Shown in pieces: positions 7,425 through 11,445 of a DNA stretch of 11,445 nt. Origin of the DNA: Pseudomonadota bacterium. GTDB lineage: Bacteria; Pseudomonadota; Alphaproteobacteria; Caulobacterales; Caulobacteraceae. The stretch is from assembly GCA_023445955.1 (NCBI GenBank), contig JAEXJH010000136.1, positions 1 through 11,445 on the forward strand, in the 5' to 3' direction. Position 1 is the first letter of the stretch. Each line of letters opens with the position of its first letter. The notes below the pieces were generated by a model. That model was not told the origin of the DNA. It was given only the letters and a program-made list of their open reading frames with translations, and did no database searches. A program made the translations under genes and the position numbers.

Positions 7425-7715
7425 CTACTCCACCGCGTCGAGATATTCGATCTCGGGGCGACCGGCCATGAACGGCCCCATCGCCGCGCCGGCGGCCTTG
7501 AAATAGTCGGTGCCGCCGTGGTGCTTCAGCGCGTCCTCGGAGGCGTAGAGCTCCAGCACCTTGTAGACGCCCGCCTCGGTCTTGGAGCGGGTCAGCTGGT
7601 AGACGAGACAGCCCGGCTCGTTGGCCTTCACCTTGTTCTGGAGATCCAGGAACACCTTCTCGAAATCCGCGGACTTGTCCGGCTGGACCTTCAGGACTGC
7701 GACGACGCCGATCAT
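7425..7715 (-). CDS. Antibiotic biosynthesis monooxygenase (ABM) domain protein
   Basis: 96 residues, a single ABM (dimeric ferredoxin-like barrel) domain, as in YgiN-type quinol monooxygenases. Start ATG 7715 with GGGAGGT about 5 bases upstream; the 19-residue upstream extension lacks a good ribosome site. Typical elements: MIGVVAVLKVQPDK (beta 1), EPGCLVYQLTRS (33-44), VYKVLELYASEDALKHHGGTDYFK (50-73), and MGPFMAGRPEIEYLDAV. Single-domain members are cofactor-free oxygenases or small heme/quinone-related enzymes, so the reaction here is open. First gene of a probable operon with the acyl-CoA dehydrogenase (6-base gap). A palindromic operator candidate lies 17 bases before the start, and an inverted REP pair lies further upstream. 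Confidence 0.9.
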   Translation of the reverse strand: MIGVVAVLKVQPDKSADFEKVFLDLQNKVKANEPGCLVYQLTRSKTEAGVYKVLELYASEDALKHHGGTDYFKAAGAAMGPFMAGRPEIEYLDAVE

Positions 7716-7731
7716 GCTTACCTCCCAACGC

Positions 7732-7745
7732 TTGTTTGAAAACAA
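7732..7745. promoter_or_regulatory. Operator-like palindrome upstream of the monooxygenase operon
   Basis: TTGTTT-GA-AAACAA, 6+6 perfect complementary arms with a 2-base centre, AT-rich inside very GC-rich surroundings, between the ribosome site and the REP pair. It is a good candidate for a repressor dimer (for example TetR or GntR type), but no regulator gene is in the window. The order of half-sites (GTTT then AAAC) is opposite to that of PsrA-type boxes. Confidence 0.45.
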
Positions 7746-7782
7746 CATCGGACAGCGCGCGGCCGGGAGCAAGCCCTCCCTT

Positions 7783-7916
7783 TCGTCATTCCCGCCCTTG
7801 TGGCGGGAACCCCTGGTTCAGCTGACGCGTGAGAACGGGGCGGACCGCTCTGCGGTTCGCTTGCACTGCACTTGCGACGGATAGAGGGGTTCCCGCCACA
7901 AGGGCGGGAATGACGA
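7783..7916. repeat. Inverted pair of REP-like palindromes (REPIN/BIME-like element)
   Basis: Perfect 32-base inverted repeats at 7783-7814 and 7885-7916, separated by 70 bases. Each arm also contains its own hairpin, TTCCCGCC-CTTGT-GGCGGGAA in the left arm and the complement in the right. Two REP-type hairpins in opposite orientation is the architecture of REPINs and BIMEs. Such elements are usually multicopy and mobilised by a RAYT transposase encoded elsewhere. No target-site duplication is obvious and no coding frame is supported. The element lies 6 bases after the stop of the 94-residue membrane protein gene and 67 bases before the monooxygenase start, so on the - strand transcript it may also act as terminator or stability element. 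Confidence 0.8.
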
Positions 7917-7922
7917 CGGGAT

Positions 7923-8207
7923 TTAAGGCCGCTCGTTCCAGCCGTAGGCCACCCACGAGTGACCGCCGACATTGCGGGCTTCGATCAAGCTGGGATCCCC
8001 CGCCGGAGCCTTGCCGACCTTGCGGCCGCGGAAGGCGAAGGCGGCGAGGCCGAAGAGCGCGCTGCCCAGGAAGCCGCCGGCGACCACGGTCGCGGCGAAG
8101 ATCACCGCCAGCACCGCACCCACCACCACCGCGATCGACGTCGCCAGAGCGCCGGCCATCCAGGCCAGGCTATGGAAGGGCGAAGCTGCGGCGCTTTGGC
8201 TGCTCAT
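7923..8207 (-). CDS. Small membrane protein of unknown function (94 residues)
   Basis: Start ATG 8207 with AGAGGA six bases upstream; an ATG at 8231 would add eight residues but has no good ribosome site. Residues about 15-58 are strongly hydrophobic with a central Gly/Ala/Val-rich part, enough for one long or two short membrane spans, followed by basic RGRKVGK (60-66), which places that side in the cytoplasm by the positive-inside rule. The soluble tail DPSLIEARNVGGHSWVAYGW (71-90) has the look of a conserved motif. I cannot name the family. It lies 142 bases after the J-domain gene on the same strand, with a terminator-like hairpin between them, so it probably has its own promoter. Confidence 0.82.
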   Translation of the reverse strand: MSSQSAAASPFHSLAWMAGALATSIAVVVGAVLAVIFAATVVAGGFLGSALFGLAAFAFRGRKVGKAPAGDPSLIEARNVGGHSWVAYGWNERP

Positions 8208-8291
8208 CGTAATCCTCTCGTCCACGCTCATGATCAACGAAGTTGGTTCACAAGCGCTGAACTGCAACTGAACACCCGCCGGCTTCGGATG

Positions 8292-8311
8292 AAAAGCCTT
8301 TTCAGGCTCTT
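8292..8311 (-). terminator. Terminator hairpin after the J-domain gene
   Basis: On the - strand AGCCT-GAAA-AGGCT (8295-8308) forms a 5-bp stem over a GNRA-type tetraloop, extendable by G-U and A-U pairs to 8292-8311 and running into TTTT. It starts about 40 bases after the stop at 8350. The structure is modest but is the best classical intrinsic terminator in the window; the + strand version lacks a T-run of four. Confidence 0.55.
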
Positions 8312-8349
8312 TGTGGGGGCGGCCGATCGTCCCAACGCCCCACGCGATC

Positions 8350-9045
8350 TCAACCCGCGGCGGCCAGCCCCAGTTCCCGGCGTTCCTGCATCACCGTCGT
8401 GAAGGCGGCGTTGATGGCTGCGGCCTTGCTCTCGGCCAGGGCGATGAAGTCGGCCGGCAGGCCCCGCGCCCGCGCCCGGTCGGGGTGAGCGTTGGACAAG
8501 GCCAGCTTCCAGGCCTTGCGCACCGTGGCGTCGTCGGCGTCGGCCGGCACTTCCAGGATGGCGTAGGGATCGTCCTTGCCGACGCCCAGGTGGGTGGCGC
8601 GCAGGCGGCGGAACGACAGCGGCGACATGCCGAACAGGTCCGAGACCCGCTCCAGATAGTCGAGCTCGTCCTGGGTCACGATCCCGTCGGACTTGGCGAT
8701 ATGGAACAGGCCGTCGACCACGTCCTCCAGCAGCTGCGGGCAAGTGCTGTAGCGCTTGGCCAAGCGCCTGGCGTAGCTCTCGAAGCCGTGGGTCGTCTGG
8801 CGGGCCAGGTCGTACAGGCGGTGGATGTTCTGCTCCGACGCCGGGTCGGGCTGGAACACCTCGGTAAAGGCCTGGAACTCGCTGCCGTCGGCGCGGCCGT
8901 CGACCTTGGCCAACTTGGCGCCTAGCGCAGTCACAGCCGTCGAGAACGCCGGATCCTCGCCCGGCAGACCGCCCGGACATTCCGTGCAATCGGCCAGGTC
9001 CAGACGCCGGGCGGCGATGCTCGCGATATTGCGCCAGAAGCTCAT
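8350..9045 (-). CDS. TerB-domain/J-domain co-chaperone, DjlA-like
   Basis: 231 residues. A TerB/DjlA N-terminal-like domain (about 36-145) with two acidic repeats, KVDGRADGSEF (47-57) and KSDGIVTQDEL (118-128), is followed by a C-terminal J domain from about 159 (DPYAILEV) with the HPD signature at 187-189. The HPD loop stimulates the ATPase of a DnaK-type Hsp70, so this should be a DnaK co-chaperone. E. coli DjlA carries an N-terminal membrane anchor; here the N-terminus (MSFWRNIASIAARRLD) is at most a short amphipathic helix, so the protein is probably cytosolic or peripheral. Cys20 and Cys23 form a C-x2-C pair near the N-terminus. Start ATG 9045 with GAGG six bases upstream. Single-gene unit by appearance. 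Confidence 0.9.
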   Translation of the reverse strand: MSFWRNIASIAARRLDLADCTECPGGLPGEDPAFSTAVTALGAKLAKVDGRADGSEFQAFTEVFQPDPASEQNIHRLYDLARQTTHGFESYARRLAKRYSTCPQLLEDVVDGLFHIAKSDGIVTQDELDYLERVSDLFGMSPLSFRRLRATHLGVGKDDPYAILEVPADADDATVRKAWKLALSNAHPDRARARGLPADFIALAESKAAAINAAFTTVMQERRELGLAAAG

Positions 9046-9342
9046 GAAGCGCCTCGAAACCAGCGACGAACGTTAGAAATACGCGCGAAGGACCCATCCG
9101 GATCACCTCGTCATCGTGCTTCTAGCACAATGAGAATGATCGTTCACATGACTTTAGTGCAATGCGGCGAAACCGCCCGACGCTGCGACAAAGACACGGA
9201 CGAGAAAGGTCGGGGCGAAGGGAGCCGAATGCGCTTTCGCTCGTTATGGCCACGCTTGATCGCTTACGGTCACGCAACGGTCCCATTCCCGATCGAAATG
9301 CTCTAGTCAGACTCGACGTTTGTAAAAAGGACATCCGCCCGC
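9046..9342. other. Divergent intergenic region with operator-like repeats
   Basis: About 297 bases between two divergent genes, more AT-rich than its surroundings. It contains an inverted repeat GTGCT-N3-AGCAC at 9116-9128; a near-palindrome GAATGATCGTTC at 9134-9145 (a 19-base alignment at 9129-9147 matches about 11 positions of the classical Fur box); a direct repeat TAGCACAATG (9123-9132) and TAGTGCAATG (9155-9164), 8 of 10 identical, 32 bases apart; and a GACTC (GANTC) at 9310-9314. AAGGA at 9327-9331 is the ribosome site of the + strand gene. No gene is supported: one 58-codon frame at 9130-9306 lacks a ribosome site. Confidence 0.5.
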
Positions 9343-10155
9343 ATGGCGAACGCCCTCTTCCTCGCTCTCGCACTCTTCGCCCAGGACGGCCAGGTCAGCC
9401 AGTCGCCCAATGCTCCGCCGACCGACGAGTACGGCTATGTCGCCTGGTGCTACGGCGCGCTAGGCGGTTACGCCAACCTCTACGACCGCGTGATGCCGGA
9501 AGTGACGCGGATCGAGAAGGCGTTCCCGGGTCCGGACGGCGTCGCCGCCTCGCTGAAGACCTATCCGGAAATGCGCGCCCAGGCGCAGCTGGACCTGAAG
9601 ACCTTCGCCTCGGCGATCACGGCGGCCGAGAAGGCCAGCCCGCGCCCGATCTCGGAATATGGCGGCGCGCAGGTCAAGCGCGGCCAGTCCATCTGGCAAG
9701 GCGCCGACAAGATCGACAAGGCGCGACTGGCCCTGATGTGGATGAGCTGGAGCCCGCCCGGCGACTGCGAGAAGCGCGCCAAGACGCTGGAGATGAAGTC
9801 CAGCATCCTGGGCAAGGCGCTGAACTTCAACAACGCCGCCGCGGCCAGCAAGAGCGAGACGACGCCTGCGCCGACGCCCGCGCCCGAGCCGGAGCCCGCC
9901 GCGCCGCCGGTCAAGGAGCCCGCGCCCGCCCCGGTCGCCAAAAGCGCGCCAGCGCCCGCGCCGAAGCCGGCCATCGCCAAGCCTGCGCCGGTGAAGACCG
10001 CGGCGGCCAAGCCGACGCCGGCTCCAGCCGCCAAGCTGCCTCCGATCGGCGCCAACGAGGTGATCGTCGATCCGGTCAACCCGATCCCCTGCGCCGGCAG
10101 CCTGGTCCCCGCCAAGCGCGGCGGCCGCGACGTGCTGATCTGCAAGGCGGACTAA
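9343..10155 (+). CDS. Secreted Pro/Ala-rich protein with four cysteines, unknown function
   Basis: 270 residues. The N-terminus MANALFLALALFAQDG looks like a short signal peptide with cleavage after ALFA, although it has no positive charge before the hydrophobic core. Residues about 28-165 form a helical domain (WCYGALGGYANLYDRV, IEKAFP, MRAQAQLDLKTFASAI) with C36 and C142. Residues about 169-234 form a low-complexity linker of Pro, Ala, Lys and Glu (PAPTPAPEPEP, PAPAPKPAIAKPAP). A small C-terminal segment carries C250 and C267. The cysteines could form two disulfides in the periplasm, and the linker resembles wall- or envelope-spanning spacers. Start ATG 9343 with AAGGA 11 bases upstream, slightly long. 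It ends four bases before the convergent glycosidase stop. No named family recognised. Confidence 0.82.
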   Translation: MANALFLALALFAQDGQVSQSPNAPPTDEYGYVAWCYGALGGYANLYDRVMPEVTRIEKAFPGPDGVAASLKTYPEMRAQAQLDLKTFASAITAAEKASPRPISEYGGAQVKRGQSIWQGADKIDKARLALMWMSWSPPGDCEKRAKTLEMKSSILGKALNFNNAAAASKSETTPAPTPAPEPEPAAPPVKEPAPAPVAKSAPAPAPKPAIAKPAPVKTAAAKPTPAPAAKLPPIGANEVIVDPVNPIPCAGSLVPAKRGGRDVLICKAD

Positions 10156-10159
10156 AGGC

Positions 10160-11445
10160 CTAGTTGGCCGGCAGCAGCCCGTTGCCGGCCAACGCCTTGA
10201 ACCACTGATAAGACGCCTTCGGCGTCCGCACGCCCGTCGTTCGGTCCATGGCCACCAGGCCGAACTTCGAGGTGTAGCCCAGGTCCCACTCGAAATTGTC
10301 GATCAGGGTCCACTCGAAATAGCCGCGCACGTCGCAGCCCGCCTCGCGGGCGGCCAGCACCGCCTCCAGGTGGCGGCGTAGGTAGCTGATGCGGAACTGG
10401 TCTTTGAGGATCGCCGGGCCAGTCCCGAACGGGTCGGAACAGCCGTTCTCGGTCACCATCATCTTGGGCGCGCCGTATTCGCGGCGCACGCGGTCCAGGA
10501 TCTCGTAGAGACCCGACGGGTCGATGTGGCGGCCGAAGGCGTCCAGCTCCGCGCCCTTGGGCGGATGGGCCTGGGCGATCTTGCTGGGCGCGCTGAGGTC
10601 CAGCCGCACATAGGCCGGTGCGTAATAGTTCACGCCCAGGAAATCGACCGGCTGGCGCACCGTCTTCAAGTCGCGGTCCAGGACGACGCCTTTCAGCAGA
10701 TCGTCGAGATCCTTCGGATAGGTCCCCTTGAACAGGGGATCCAACCAGGCCCTGTTCCAGAGCGCGTCGAGGCCGTCGGACGCCAGGCGGTTCCAGGGCA
10801 ATCCGCCCGCCGGCCGGCAGGGCTGCAGGGCCATGGTGGTGCCGACCTGCAGACCGCTCGCTCCAGCTCGCAGCGCCTGCATGGCCAGGCCCTGGCCCAG
10901 GTTCATGTGGTGGATCACCTTGCCCAGCAGGTTGATGTCCTTCAGCCCCGGCGCGTGCTCGCCCAGCACGTGGCCGAAGACGGCGTGGACCGCCGCCTCA
11001 TTGAGGATGATGTAGTGCTTCAGCCGGTCGCCCAGCCTGTCGACCACCGCGTGGGCGTAGTCGGCAAAACGCAGCGCCGTGTCGCGATTGGCCCAGCCGC
11101 CCATCCCTTGCAGACCCTGCGGCAAGTCCCAGTGGAACAGGGTCGCGTACGGCGTGATCCCCTTGGCCAGCAGGGCGTCGACCAGCTTCGAATAGTGGTC
11201 GAGGCCCGCCGGGTTCACCGCCCCCTGCCCCGTCGGCAGCACGCGCGACCAGCTAATCGAGAAGCGGTAGGCGCCGAGCCCCGCCCCGGCGATCAGGTCG
11301 ACATCGTCCTGGAAGCGGCGATAGCTGTCGGTGGCCACGGTGGCGTCGGACTTGTCCTTCACGTGGCCCGGGACCTTTTCGAACAGGTCCCAGACCGAAG
11401 GGCCGCGCCCGTCGGCCGCCTGCGAGCCCTCGGTCTGGAAGGCCG
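10160..11445 (-). CDS. Family 1 glycoside hydrolase (beta-glucosidase type), N-terminus outside window
   Basis: Retaining beta-glycosidase with a (beta/alpha)8 barrel. The frame is open to the window edge, giving 427 visible residues beginning AFQTEG, so about 15-30 residues including the family start (F-x-W-G) and possibly a signal peptide are missing. Motifs: DGRGPSVWDLFEKVPG near the visible N-terminus, AYRFSISWSRVLP, LFHWDLPQ, acid/base Glu in ILNEA (visible residue 149, codon 10997-10999), nucleophile Glu in MMVTENG (visible residue 332), and FEWTLIDNFEWDLGYTSKFGLV near the C-terminus. The acid/base motif is normally NEP; here Pro is Ala (GCG). GTG at 11362 is internal. It ends four bases from the convergent gene. 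Likely a beta-glucosidase or related enzyme acting on cellobiose-type or aryl glycosides; exact substrate unknown. Confidence 0.95.
   Translation of the reverse strand, partial: AFQTEGSQAADGRGPSVWDLFEKVPGHVKDKSDATVATDSYRRFQDDVDLIAGAGLGAYRFSISWSRVLPTGQGAVNPAGLDHYSKLVDALLAKGITPYATLFHWDLPQGLQGMGGWANRDTALRFADYAHAVVDRLGDRLKHYIILNEAAVHAVFGHVLGEHAPGLKDINLLGKVIHHMNLGQGLAMQALRAGASGLQVGTTMALQPCRPAGGLPWNRLASDGLDALWNRAWLDPLFKGTYPKDLDDLLKGVVLDRDLKTVRQPVDFLGVNYYAPAYVRLDLSAPSKIAQAHPPKGAELDAFGRHIDPSGLYEILDRVRREYGAPKMMVTENGCSDPFGTGPAILKDQFRISYLRRHLEAVLAAREAGCDVRGYFEWTLIDNFEWDLGYTSKFGLVAMDRTTGVRTPKASYQWFKALAGNGLLPAN

Noticed and set aside
6147..7739. A 530-codon open frame on the + strand
   Set aside because: It is antisense to the acyl-CoA dehydrogenase and monooxygenase genes, has unnatural His/Arg/Gly/Leu-rich composition and no ribosome site; a GC-rich shadow.
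7783..7916. CRISPR repeat, attachment site or insertion-sequence ends
   Set aside because: Only two inverted copies, no direct-repeat spacing, no transposase frame between them and no clear target duplication; the internal hairpins fit REP-type elements better.
9130..9306. 58-codon frame on the + strand starting MRMIVHMTLVQ
   Set aside because: No Shine-Dalgarno sequence, mixed composition without a recognisable feature, and it overlaps promoter-like repeats.

Overview
The window is GC-rich bacterial chromosome with dense genes, short gaps and few strong T-tracts. Gene content and protein style (thyA-folA pair, TerB+J-domain protein, lone PimC-like acyl-CoA dehydrogenase, old yellow enzyme, family 1 glycosidase) suggest an alphaproteobacterium, most likely Caulobacter or a close relative. 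That placement comes from recognising protein families and was not checked by any search.

Layout: (1) 1-1169, + strand: the 3' part of thyA and a complete folA that starts on TTG inside the thyA stop, forming a thymidylate/folate unit. (2) 1166-2662, - strand: a small lipoprotein gene and, upstream of it, a 338-residue protein with a PcfJ-like C-terminal region. (3) 2663-3010: a divergent intergenic region. (4) 3011-4821, + strand: an SMP-30/gluconolactonase-like enzyme and a short-chain dehydrogenase, separated by a 107-base leader with two perfect hairpins. (5) 7715-4862, - strand: an ABM-type monooxygenase, an acyl-CoA dehydrogenase, an old yellow enzyme and a 27-residue membrane microprotein. 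(6) 7783-7916: an inverted pair of REP-like palindromes. (7) 9045-7923, - strand: a TerB/J-domain co-chaperone and a 94-residue membrane protein. (8) 9343-10155, + strand: a secreted Pro/Ala-rich four-cysteine protein. (9) 11445-10160, - strand: a family 1 glycoside hydrolase whose N-terminus lies outside the window.

Functionally, thyA and folA form one metabolic unit: ThyA oxidises methylene-THF to DHF and FolA reduces it back to THF. The monooxygenase, acyl-CoA dehydrogenase and OYE genes look like one redox/catabolic transcription unit. A palindromic operator candidate lies in front of the first gene, and further inverted repeats lie between the second and third. The substrate cannot be read from the sequence.

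I found no phage, defence, CRISPR, conjugation or transposase gene. The signals most worth a second look are non-coding or very small: the 27-residue membrane ORF with a strong ribosome-binding site, two genes whose Shine-Dalgarno sequence sits in the 3' arm of a perfect 8-bp hairpin, the palindromes and near-identical direct repeats around the OYE gene, and the 134-bp inverted REP pair.
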